Shown here in pieces: positions 37,907 to 48,710 of a stretch of 64,000 nt of DNA. The translations under genes and the position numbers were made by a program. The stretch's first letter is position 1. Every line of letters starts with the position of its first letter. Under the pieces are notes generated by a model that did not search any database, was not told the DNA's origin, and saw only the letters and a list, made by a program, of their open reading frames with translations. Source of the stretch: Comamonas sp. KCTC 72670 (GTDB lineage: Bacteria > Myxococcota > Myxococcia > Myxococcales > Myxococcaceae). Location of the stretch: positions 124,001 through 188,000 of the forward strand of contig BNCN01000003.1 of assembly GCA_014656495.1 (NCBI GenBank). Direction: 5' to 3'.

Positions 37907-37922
37907 ACACAATTCGTTGTGG
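37907..37922. promoter_or_regulatory. NrdR box 1 upstream of nrdJ
   Basis: ACACAATTCGTTGTGG: 16 bp with CACAA/TTGTG arms, matching the known NrdR box pattern (ACACTATATATAGTGT type). NrdR is the ATP/dATP-cone repressor of ribonucleotide reductase genes and binds two such boxes on one face of the helix. Confidence 0.75.
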
Positions 37923-37937
37923 GTATGATTTTGCTCA

Positions 37938-37953
37938 GTACCATTTGTTGTAC
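37938..37953. promoter_or_regulatory. NrdR box 2 upstream of nrdJ
   Basis: GTACCATTTGTTGTAC: 16 bp sharing 10 positions with box 1 when aligned (AC, ATT, GTTGT). Its start is 31 bp from the start of box 1, three helical turns, the spacing required for NrdR tetramers. It lies just upstream of a -35-like hexamer. Confidence 0.75.
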
Positions 37954-37964
37954 CGACAGATTCT

Positions 37965-37993
37965 TTGACGGAGGTGCTACAGGGGTCTATCCA
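37965..37993 (+). promoter_or_regulatory. Promoter candidate for nrdJ
   Basis: TTGACG (5 of 6 to TTGACA) followed after 17 bp by TATCCA (3 of 6 to TATAAT), 11 bp downstream of NrdR box 2. Transcription from here would leave a leader of about 195 nt before the ATG at 38196. The -10 is poor; position next to the boxes is the main support. Confidence 0.45.
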
Positions 37994-38195
37994 TGGCCCC
38001 GTCCGGCAGTCTGGCGGGCATCTCCCAGAAATCGAACGAGGGGCCGGGCGCGCCCCTGCTCAGACGTCGCGAACCCCATCCGAGATCAGCCGCAGGACAC
38101 CGCGGAGGTTTCATCGGATCCGTCGGGATCTCGCGACGTTAGCGTTTTGAAAATTTTGCACTCGAACCCACAGTGAATTCGCGGAGGGTGGCGAC

Positions 38196-41003
<2,808 letters not shown>

Positions 41004-41029
41004 GGCCGGCGCCAGGCGCTTGACGTGAA

Positions 41030-41062
41030 AAGGGCTCCGGAGCGATGTGCTCCGGAGCCCTT
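41030..41062. terminator. Bidirectional terminator between nrdJ and the giant gene
   Basis: Perfect 14-bp stem AAGGGCTCCGGAGC / GCTCCGGAGCCCTT with a 5-nt loop, centred in the 80-bp convergent gap. On the minus strand it is followed by TTTTCACG; on the plus strand by TTCTGCG. It is the cleanest terminator in the window. Confidence 0.85.
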
Positions 41063-41083
41063 CTGCGTTCCCCTCCCCCGCCG

Positions 41084-44000
41084 TCAGCCGCGGCGGGTCG
41101 ACGGGAGCCGGGCGAAGGCGTCAGAGGCCTTCTCGGCGATGCGGGTGAGCTCCTCGAGGGCCGGCGTGGGCACCGGCTCTGCCCCGTGGTCCGCGACGAT
41201 GAACGCCACCGCGTGCCCCTGGTTCCGGATGGCGATGACCGCCAGGTGCGAGGCGCCCGTGCCTCCCAGCGCGGCGAAGAGTGCCTCGTCCTGCGCGCAC
41301 TCCGGCGCGGAGAAGACCGTGGGGCTCGCGGAGGCCATCGCCGACAGGAGCAACGACGGCGCTTCGAGGTCGACCTTCAGGCTGGCGACCGCCTCGGTGT
41401 CACTGCCGGGTCCCCAGGCGTGCCCCACGCGCGCGAGTCCCAAGCTTTCGCCGAGGAGGAAGGCGCGCTGGAAGCGGCCCGCGCAGTACGCCAGGACGAC
41501 CTTGCCGAGCGTGCCCTGCGTGCTCACCGCGTCGAGCGCCACGAGGACCTGCTCGGCCGTCACGGCGGGCCCGTCCGGTGCGACCTCCGTGGAAGCGCTG
41601 GCCGCCGCCGCGAGCAGCGTGGTGATGACCTCCGCGGGCGCTTGCGTCTGAGGCTGCCACGGCTGCTGGATGAAGTCCCAGGCGGAGGCCAGGGGCACCT
41701 CGGAGGCCGCTGGCGCGACCGCGGGGCCCTCGAGGTCCACCACGCGGTCCGCCCACGTCGACTCCGGCGTGTGACCGATGGGGCCCGAGGTGTCCCCTCC
41801 CTGCCAACCCACGAACTCCCACGTCGACGCGAGCTGCATCGGCTCGTCGGAGGTGCCGGACAGGTCGTCCAACTCAATGGGCGCTCGCGGCGTGGAGGGC
41901 ACCTCTCCCTTGAGGGAGGCCCCCACGCCAGACTGGAGGTCATGCTCGATGACGGGCGCGACGGGCGTGGTGAGCAACGCGCCATGCTCCGCGACGACGA
42001 AGCCCCGGGGCTTGAGCGACGCGGCCGGCACGTCCGCTGGGGCCGGCGTGTCGTCGAGGGCCTCCGCGGGCGCGTCCGGGTCTTCGAGGTCCGTGCTCTC
42101 CAAACGCAGCCCGAACGGCTGCGTGACCTCGATTTCCGAAGGGAGGTCGCGGTACGTCGGCTTCGCGGTGAGGCTCGGAGGCGAGGCGTCGCTGCTGGTG
42201 TCATCCACGCTCGAGACGGCGATGACCGACCAGGACTCTCCGGGCCGCTTCGCGCCATCGGGCATGGCGGCGGAGGCGGGAGCGGCTTCGACGTCGGCGG
42301 GCGCACTGTCGCCGGACGCGTGCGCGCTCTCGGGGGCCTCCGACTTCGAATCCACCCCGTGGACCGCGGGCGTCGCTTCCACGGGGCTGAGTGATTCCGC
42401 CGCCTCCGTTGCCGGCGCAGTGGCCAGGGGCACCGCTGCACTGCCGGTGCTCGACTCGGTGGGGGACTGGGCATCGAGCCCCGCCGTGAGCTCCGGCGAC
42501 GCTGCGTCGTCGCTCCGCGGCGGATGGGAATCCGCGATGGGCGAGCGCTGGGCCGCCTCATACGCGCTCTCGGCCAGCGCCCTGGCGGCTTCGGAGTCAC
42601 TGACCGGGAGCGCGCCTTCTTCTCCCGTCCCCGTGACGGCCTCGGCGACGTCATTCATGGCCGTGAGAACGACCTGTTCGGCGGCGGCAGGTGCGCTGAC
42701 CTCGGCGTGCGAAGCGGCTGCGCTGTCACGGTGCCCGGCTGCATCCGCGGAGACGCCCTCGTCGGGGCTTGTTCCGGTTGAGTCTGAGCCCTCCATGCTG
42801 ACCGAAGGCTCAGCGGGCGCGCCCTCGGCCACTGGGGTGGCTTCGACAACGTCACCCTCGCGTCCCGTGGACGGCTCGGACGCTGCGCTCACGGCAACCG
42901 CTGCCTCGCCGCTGGCGGGCGACACGGGTGGTTCGCTCGCGGCGACATCGATGCCCTGCTCGGGAGCACTGGCGCCACTTGAGAGCGGCGTCGGCGCGGC
43001 AAGGGCGTCTTCCGCAACGGATGCGGCCGCCGTGCTCTCAAGCGGCGAGGCCGCAACGTTCGCGCCCGTGGCGTTGTCCTGCGAGACAGCATCCAGCGGC
43101 TCTGACGACTCGGACGGAGCGACTGCGACTGCAACGGTATCCGCGGGGGCTGCGACATCAATGCCGGCGGACGGCGCGGAAGCAGTCGCCTCGGATGACG
43201 AGGCCTCGGTCGCGGAGACGGTATCGCCGCTCGCGTCTGTTCCAGACGCGGCTGCCTCGGGGGCCGTGACGTCAGTGGCCGTTGCGTCGTCGGTGCGCGT
43301 GGCAGGCGTATTCGACGCGCTTGCAACCGCATCCGCGAGGATGACCGCATCGATGCTCGCCGCCACAGGCTCCGCGTCGAACGCAGTGATCGCGTTGGCG
43401 TCAGCAGGTCCGGCGGAGGTACCAAGGGCTGCATGTGTCGCAGCCACAGGCGTCGCGACAGAGTCACTCTCTTGAGAGAGAGCACCAGTTCCTGCGAACG
43501 ACGAAGGCGCAGGCTCGACAACCGAAGCGCTCTCCTGGGAGAGAGCGACAGTCCCTGCGGTCGAATCAGCCTCGGACGCAGCGGCCGAAGCACTTCCCGG
43601 CGAGGGCGCCACAGCATCTACGGGTGATTCAGACGCAAGCGCCGTGACTGCGGCATTCTCCGGTGAGCGCTCCGAAGCGCTGGCGGGCGATTCATCTGCA
43701 GGCACCGCGCCTGATGCACGGTCCGGCGCGAGAACCGCATCCGCGGCAGGCGCCTCAGTCGAAAACACCGTGACAGAGTCAGCGTCTTGCGAGAAACCCG
43801 CCGCTTCAGAGGGCACCTCAGCTGCAGTCGCTGCGATGGAGGTGCTCTCCTGCGCGAGAACCGCCAGCTCTGTGGGCGCGTCAGACTGAACTACCGCGAC
43901 TGCTGACGCATCCGGCGAAACAGCCGTGGCGATTTCCGCGACCGACACAGCCGCATCAGCGCCAGTGGCACCACTACTTGCTCCCGATTCAGAAGCCGTC

Positions 44001-47000
44001 GCCTCGGTTGCGGCGGTATTCGAAGCGCCTGCAGCATCAACGGCCTGATCCGCAGCAGGCACGGTCGCCTCGACGGCAGCGGCATCCGTGAAGGTCTCAA
44101 CACTGACGCTCGCAGCCTGCGCAGGCGTAATCGCCTCAACTCCGGCGGTATCCGAAGAGCCTGCCACATCAACGGCCACAGTCGACTCAGACGCAGGCGC
44201 CTCAATGGAGACAGCGCCTGGGGGATCTTCGGCATCAATGCTTACGGCCGACGCAGGCGCGATCGCTTCGAGTGCGACGGTCTCCGTGGGAACCCCGGCT
44301 TCCACACCCGTGGCCGGCGCAGAGGCGGACGACTCGGCTGCGACTGATTCCGTGGGAACTGAAGCCCCAGTGCTCGCCTCCGGCGCAGAGGCAACCGCCT
44401 CGCTTGCGACAGACTCCGGGGAAACGGTGTCCCCCATGCTCGCGACTGACGCAGAGGCAGTCGCCTTGCATGCAACAGACTCCGGGGGAACCGTGTCCCC
44501 CATGCTCGCGGCTGACGCAGAGGCAGTCGCATTGCTTGCGACAGGCTCCTCGGGAACGACGGCTTCCACGCCCGTGGCCGACGCAGGCGAAGTCTCTTCG
44601 CTGGCGATTGACTCCGTGGAACCCTCAACGTTCGAGGCCGACGCAGACGCAGTCAGCTCGCCAGCGATAGCCTCCGAGGGAACTGCGACACCTACGCTCG
44701 TGGCCGACGCAGAGGCAGTCAGCTCGCCAGCGATAGCCTCCGAGGGAACTGCGACACCTACGCTCGTGGCCGACTCGGGCGAAGTCGTATCGACGGCAGC
44801 CGCATCAACCGCGACCGCGATAGCCACGTCCGCAGCAGACTCAGGCGCAGTCGAATCGACAGCAGCCGCATCAACCGCAACCGCGAAAGCCACGTCCGCA
44901 GCCGACTCAGGCGCAGTCGTATCGACGGCAGCCGCATCAACCGCAACCGCGATAGCCACGTCCGCAGCCGGCTCCAGCGCGGTCGCATCAACAGCCACCG
45001 CAGCAGTCAGTTCCGCAGCAGGCGCCTCGATTGCAGCGGCATGCGCAGAGACCGAGGCATCAGCGCTCAAAGGCGACGCGGATGTGGCCTCCGAGCCACT
45101 ACCGGCATTCAGCGAAGCTGCCACCTCCGGACGCTCAAGCACGGATGAGGCAGCGCCTTCGCTTTCGAAGGTGCCTTCGGCCCTCCCCCAATCCGAGGCA
45201 GAAAGTAGCAAGGCGGGCTGCTCAGCCGTAGCGTCCGTCGCGAGCGGCAACGGCATTGCCGCCCCGTCACCCATACCGTGCGGCACGGAGGCGGCCGCGA
45301 GTTCGGATGCCTCAACAGGCGCGCTCGCGGCGTCAACAGGGGAAGCACCCCACTGCACCTGAGTTGGAGCGACACTCGAGGCTTCCGACGACTGAGTCTC
45401 CGCACCCGTCGCGGACGGACTCAGCACCTCGGCCTGCTCGACGGAAACATCACCGAGAGGCGCGGGTATCACCGCCACCGGCGACTTCGGATCGCTGTCG
45501 AGCGCAACCGGCGCTGCGGCGCCCGAAAGGTCCGCAGCCAGGACTTCGCTCGAAGCCGCCGAAGCCACGGGGTGAGGATGCGAATCCGCGCCATGCACAG
45601 CGTCGGGTGACGACGAGACCGTTTCAGGAACGTGGTCAGCCTCGACATGCGTGGGCCCGGCCTCGGCCAGCGCGTCCGCGGTACGTGCCAGCGACACCGG
45701 CGATTCGGCCGAGGGCGGACCTGCGGGCAGCAGCGCATGTTCGACAGCTGCGCTCTCCGCCGAGGGACGTTGCGCCATCACGGGTGGAGCCGTGCCCTGC
45801 GCGGGCGTCGAGACGCCAGCAACAGGCACGGGAGGCGGCATGCTCCCGGGGGCTGCGTGCGGCGGAGGTACGGGCTCGGACGGAGGGCGTGCGCCCAACA
45901 TCCCAGGCGGCACAGGCACGGGTCCGCCCCCTGGCGCAGGTGGAGGCCGCGCCCCCATCATCCCTGGCGGCACGGGCCCCTGCGCACCGGCCACGGAAGG
46001 CAGTCCTGGTGACGAGGGAGGCCGTGCCCCCATCATCCCTGGCGGCACGGGCCCCTGCGCCCCCGTCACCAGCGGTGGGCCTGATGGCGGCACAGGCTGC
46101 CCGCCCATCATCCCTGGAGGTACCGCCCCCGGAGCGCCAGGCATCGAAGGCCCACCCGCTCCGGGCGGAGGCCGCCCACCCATCATCCCTGGGGGAACCG
46201 GCCCATGCGTGCCCTGAACCGAGGGCATGCCCGTCACCGAGGGCGGGCGCCCGCCCATCATCCCTGGAGGTATCGGGCCTTGCGGACCCGCAGGCATCCC
46301 TGTCGCGGGTGGCGGCCGGGGCCCCATCATCCCGGGAGGCACCGGCCCATGAGCCCCCGGCACCGCGGGCAGCCCACTGACCGAAGGAGGCCGCCCCGCC
46401 ATCATCCCCGGCGGCACGGGACCCTGGGGCCCAGGCACGGCGGGCCAGCCTGTCGCCGAGGGAGGCCGTGCCCCCATCATTCCAGGCGGCACGGGCCCCT
46501 GCGCACCGGCCACGGAAGGCAGTCCCGGTGACGAGGGAGGCCGCGCCCCCATCATCCCAGGCGGCACGGGCCCATGAGGCCCCTGCACCGCGGGCAGACC
46601 TGTCGCCGAAGGTGGACGGTGTCCCATCCCTCCGGGGCCTACGGGCCCCTGTGCCCCCGGAGCCGAAGGCGGTCGCGCGCCGACCATGCCCGGAGGCCCC
46701 CCCATGCCGTGAGGAACGGGTACCGCGGGCATCCCCGGTGACGAAGCCGGCCGGGCCCCAGGCGGCACCGCGCCATACGGTCCAGGCACCGCGGGCATCC
46801 CCGGCGACGAAGCCGGCCGAGCCCCAGGCGGCACCAGCGGCCCACCCGCCCCCGAAGGCCGCGTGCTCACCATCCCCGGCGGCACGCCGTGAGCCCCGGG
46901 AGGCACCGGCCCGCTCGCGCCATGCGGAGGCCGAGCGCCCATCATCCCAGGAGGCACAGGCCCCTGCGCGCCGATTCCGCCCGAAGCCCCCGCCTGCATC

Positions 47001-48391
47001 GGAGGCCGAGCCCCCATCATCCCAGGAGGCACAGGTCCTTGTGCGCTTGTTCCGCTTGGCGCGTTGACGCCCACGCCCACCTCGGGCGAAGGAGGAGGCC
47101 GCCCCGCCATCATCCCCGGCGGAACCGCGCCCGGCGCCCCCGGCACGCCGGGCGACGAAGGAGGAGGCCGCCCCGCCATCATCCCCGGCGGAACCGCGCC
47201 CGGCGCCAACGGCATGCCGGGCGATGAAGGAGGCCGTGCCCCCATCATTCCAGGAGGCACCGGCGCTCCCGACGGAGGAACCGGCCTCGCGACCATCCCC
47301 GGCGGCACGCCGTGTCCATCGCCCACCACAGGACGGGGCACGCCAGGGGACTCGGCCCCCGCGCCCGCAGCCAGCGGCGCCCGAGCGCCCACCGCCTGCC
47401 GCGACACCAACCCCGGCGGCTGCGGCGACATCGCGGCGTCGTCGTCCACGGCCATCGCATCCTCGATGACGTCGCCCTCCTCCAGCACCTCCCCATCCTC
47501 AATGAGCTCGATCTCCTCGGTGACCTCCGCCAGGTGCACGGGTGGAGGCGGAGGAGGAACGGACGCCGCGGGCGGCGGCGCAGCGGGCCGAGCCCCCACC
47601 GGCGCCAGCATCGGCGGCCCGGCGACCTCCGGGGTCACCACCCGCATCTCTCCATCGTCGGCGAAGTCGATCATCGCGACGGGAGGCGCGGGCGGCGGCA
47701 GGTGGTCCAGCGGATGCGCGCTCCCCGACACGGCCGGGGCCCACCGCACCGCGCCCGCATCCTCGGCCTCGGTGTCCGGGTCGTCACCGCTGAGGTACTG
47801 CCCCGGCGCCAGCCCACCGAACATGCCGTCCGCTTCCGCACGCACGGGCGCGGGGGGTGGTGGCGCCATGCTCAGGGCCATCGCCTCGGGAGCCACCGCC
47901 ATGGGCGCGGCCACGGGCTGCGGCCGCTGCGTGGACGCCATCTGGATGAACCGCGTCTCGCGCTTGATGCCGTAGCGCTGCGCCTGGAACTGGAACAGGC
48001 GCAGCTCCGGCGTGACGTACGGAACGATGCGCATCCCCGTGATGAACCCGAGCGCATCCGCGTGCTCGATCTCCAGCGGGCTGGCCATGGCCACCTTGAG
48101 CCGCCGTCCCTCCTGCGCCAGCGGGAAGGCCAGGTGCTTCTCCGCCTTGTCCGCGGGCAGCAGTTGCAGCACCGCGTTCGGAGCCGCCGCGAAGTCCGCT
48201 TCCTCCGCCACCGGGTAACGGCACATCTCCCCGAGCACCCTGGCCACGGTGTCGATGTCGAGGATGCCCAGCTCGACAAGGTTGGAGCCCAACCGACCGC
48301 CGTAGATGAGCTGCGCCCGGAGGGCCTCGTCGAGCTGCGGCTGCGTGATGAGGCCCTTGCGGACCAGGATCGCTCCAAGCTTTTCGGCCAT
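41084..48391 (-). CDS. Giant MshEN/GspE-N domain protein with long Pro- and Ala-rich repeats
   Basis: 2435 residues. Residues 1-150 are a GspE-N/MshEN-type domain, with two copies of the diagnostic unit (KLGAILVRKGLITQPQLDEAL and RLGSNLVELGILDIDTVARVL), a fold that can bind cyclic di-GMP. Residues about 360-840 hold PPGMM-containing repeats, about 850-2200 Ala/Ser/Val/Glu-rich repeats with a 22-residue period, and the last 160 (VTAEQVLVALDAVSTQGTLGKVVLAYCAGRF onwards) form a globular, perhaps GAF-like domain. No signal peptide or ATPase domain. A cytoplasmic scaffold between a c-di-GMP sensor and a C-terminal module is the best inference. Single gene, convergent with nrdJ. Confidence 0.85.
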   Translation of the reverse strand: MAEKLGAILVRKGLITQPQLDEALRAQLIYGGRLGSNLVELGILDIDTVARVLGEMCRYPVAEEADFAAAPNAVLQLLPADKAEKHLAFPLAQEGRRLKVAMASPLEIEHADALGFITGMRIVPYVTPELRLFQFQAQRYGIKRETRFIQMASTQRPQPVAAPMAVAPEAMALSMAPPPPAPVRAEADGMFGGLAPGQYLSGDDPDTEAEDAGAVRWAPAVSGSAHPLDHLPPPAPPVAMIDFADDGEMRVVTPEVAGPPMLAPVGARPAAPPPAASVPPPPPPVHLAEVTEEIELIEDGEVLEEGDVIEDAMAVDDDAAMSPQPPGLVSRQAVGARAPLAAGAGAESPGVPRPVVGDGHGVPPGMVARPVPPSGAPVPPGMMGARPPSSPGMPLAPGAVPPGMMAGRPPPSSPGVPGAPGAVPPGMMAGRPPPSPEVGVGVNAPSGTSAQGPVPPGMMGARPPMQAGASGGIGAQGPVPPGMMGARPPHGASGPVPPGAHGVPPGMVSTRPSGAGGPLVPPGARPASSPGMPAVPGPYGAVPPGARPASSPGMPAVPVPHGMGGPPGMVGARPPSAPGAQGPVGPGGMGHRPPSATGLPAVQGPHGPVPPGMMGARPPSSPGLPSVAGAQGPVPPGMMGARPPSATGWPAVPGPQGPVPPGMMAGRPPSVSGLPAVPGAHGPVPPGMMGPRPPPATGMPAGPQGPIPPGMMGGRPPSVTGMPSVQGTHGPVPPGMMGGRPPPGAGGPSMPGAPGAVPPGMMGGQPVPPSGPPLVTGAQGPVPPGMMGARPPSSPGLPSVAGAQGPVPPGMMGARPPPAPGGGPVPVPPGMLGARPPSEPVPPPHAAPGSMPPPVPVAGVSTPAQGTAPPVMAQRPSAESAAVEHALLPAGPPSAESPVSLARTADALAEAGPTHVEADHVPETVSSSPDAVHGADSHPHPVASAASSEVLAADLSGAAAPVALDSDPKSPVAVIPAPLGDVSVEQAEVLSPSATGAETQSSEASSVAPTQVQWGASPVDAASAPVEASELAAASVPHGMGDGAAMPLPLATDATAEQPALLLSASDWGRAEGTFESEGAASSVLERPEVAASLNAGSGSEATSASPLSADASVSAHAAAIEAPAAELTAAVAVDATALEPAADVAIAVAVDAAAVDTTAPESAADVAFAVAVDAAAVDSTAPESAADVAIAVAVDAAAVDTTSPESATSVGVAVPSEAIAGELTASASATSVGVAVPSEAIAGELTASASASNVEGSTESIASEETSPASATGVEAVVPEEPVASNATASASAASMGDTVPPESVACKATASASVASMGDTVSPESVASEAVASAPEASTGASVPTESVAAESSASAPATGVEAGVPTETVALEAIAPASAVSIDAEDPPGAVSIEAPASESTVAVDVAGSSDTAGVEAITPAQAASVSVETFTDAAAVEATVPAADQAVDAAGASNTAATEATASESGASSGATGADAAVSVAEIATAVSPDASAVAVVQSDAPTELAVLAQESTSIAATAAEVPSEAAGFSQDADSVTVFSTEAPAADAVLAPDRASGAVPADESPASASERSPENAAVTALASESPVDAVAPSPGSASAAASEADSTAGTVALSQESASVVEPAPSSFAGTGALSQESDSVATPVAATHAALGTSAGPADANAITAFDAEPVAASIDAVILADAVASASNTPATRTDDATATDVTAPEAAASGTDASGDTVSATEASSSEATASAPSAGIDVAAPADTVAVAVAPSESSEPLDAVSQDNATGANVAASPLESTAAASVAEDALAAPTPLSSGASAPEQGIDVAASEPPVSPASGEAAVAVSAASEPSTGREGDVVEATPVAEGAPAEPSVSMEGSDSTGTSPDEGVSADAAGHRDSAAASHAEVSAPAAAEQVVLTAMNDVAEAVTGTGEEGALPVSDSEAARALAESAYEAAQRSPIADSHPPRSDDAASPELTAGLDAQSPTESSTGSAAVPLATAPATEAAESLSPVEATPAVHGVDSKSEAPESAHASGDSAPADVEAAPASAAMPDGAKRPGESWSVIAVSSVDDTSSDASPPSLTAKPTYRDLPSEIEVTQPFGLRLESTDLEDPDAPAEALDDTPAPADVPAASLKPRGFVVAEHGALLTTPVAPVIEHDLQSGVGASLKGEVPSTPRAPIELDDLSGTSDEPMQLASTWEFVGWQGGDTSGPIGHTPESTWADRVVDLEGPAVAPAASEVPLASAWDFIQQPWQPQTQAPAEVITTLLAAAASASTEVAPDGPAVTAEQVLVALDAVSTQGTLGKVVLAYCAGRFQRAFLLGESLGLARVGHAWGPGSDTEAVASLKVDLEAPSLLLSAMASASPTVFSAPECAQDEALFAALGGTGASHLAVIAIRNQGHAVAFIVADHGAEPVPTPALEELTRIAEKASDAFARLPSTRRG
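44200..44980 (-). repeat. 66-bp tandem repeats in the giant gene
   Basis: Period 66 bp (22 residues), about a dozen units of varying identity. Neighbouring units can be nearly identical: the stretch beginning AGTCAGCTCGCCAGCGATAG occurs at 44651 and 44717, and CATGCTCGCG at 44435 and 44501; three copies with GCAGCCGCATCAACCGC lie between 44790 and 44960. Encoded units have the style VAVPSEAIAGELTASASATS. Confidence 0.85.
45880..47310 (-). repeat. PPGMM-encoding repeats in the giant gene
   Basis: About 14 copies of a unit with PPGMM plus three PPGMV and one PPGML, spaced mostly 20-28 residues, as in GPVPPGMMGARPPSSPGLP. One 75-bp unit is almost duplicated at 45958-46030 and 46469-46550 (both contain CGGCACGGGCCCCTGCGCAC). 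The DNA reads in all frames, which creates large spurious open frames on the other strand. Confidence 0.85.
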
Positions 48392-48710
48392 GTCCCGCGG
48401 ATTCTAGACGCCTTCCCATCCGCTGAGACGCCCCACCCGGCCCGGAATCACCGCGCGAGCTCGCCCGGCCGCCCGGCCGCACGACCAGCGCCGAAGGCCC
48501 CCCGCTCTCCGTGAACCCGCCGCGATACGGCCCCTGGACGGACCGCGCCACCTGTCCGACATCCGCGGTCAACACGCACGGTGAAGTCGGAATCCTTCAG
48601 CCCCGCCACCCCTGCTGCGAAGCCCTGGCAACGACAAGGGATTGTCGGAATTGCCAGCTATAACGGCGAGTGCAGTTCACTGCCGTTGAGCCTCATGCCC
48701 AGGAGAGCCA
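48392..48710. other. Intergenic region before the protease gene
   Basis: 319 bp divergent from the giant gene and upstream of the secreted protease. The first 200 bp are GC-rich with no visible feature. TATAAC at 48659-48664 (inside GCTATAACGG) may be a -10 for the protease, 46 bp before its start, but no -35 at proper spacing is found. AGGAGAG at 48701 is the ribosome site. Confidence 0.45.

Larger units (their letters stand above)
37592..38195. other. Gene-free upstream region of nrdJ
   Basis: 604 bp between the divergent ferredoxin and ribonucleotide reductase genes, less GC-rich than most of the window between about 37680 and 37965. It carries two NrdR-type boxes and a promoter candidate (listed separately) and about 200 nt of leader before the nrdJ start. 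No ORF here looks protein-like on either strand. I looked for a cobalamin riboswitch in the leader, as the enzyme needs B12, and found no B12-box-like sequence. Confidence 0.6.

Noticed and set aside
37601-37968. Small open frames (103 and 92 residues) in the nrdJ upstream region
   Set aside because: No ribosome site, no family-like sequence, and one would run through the NrdR boxes.
37994-38195. Cobalamin riboswitch before nrdJ
   Set aside because: No B12-box-like conserved sequence seen in the leader; NrdR boxes explain control better.
43435-46531. Several plus-strand open frames opposite the giant gene
   Set aside because: Caused by repeats lacking stops in other frames; composition follows the repeat, no domains.
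44200-47310. CRISPR array
   Set aside because: Repeats are 66 and 75 bp, degenerate, contiguous and in frame with a coding sequence, without spacers or cas genes.
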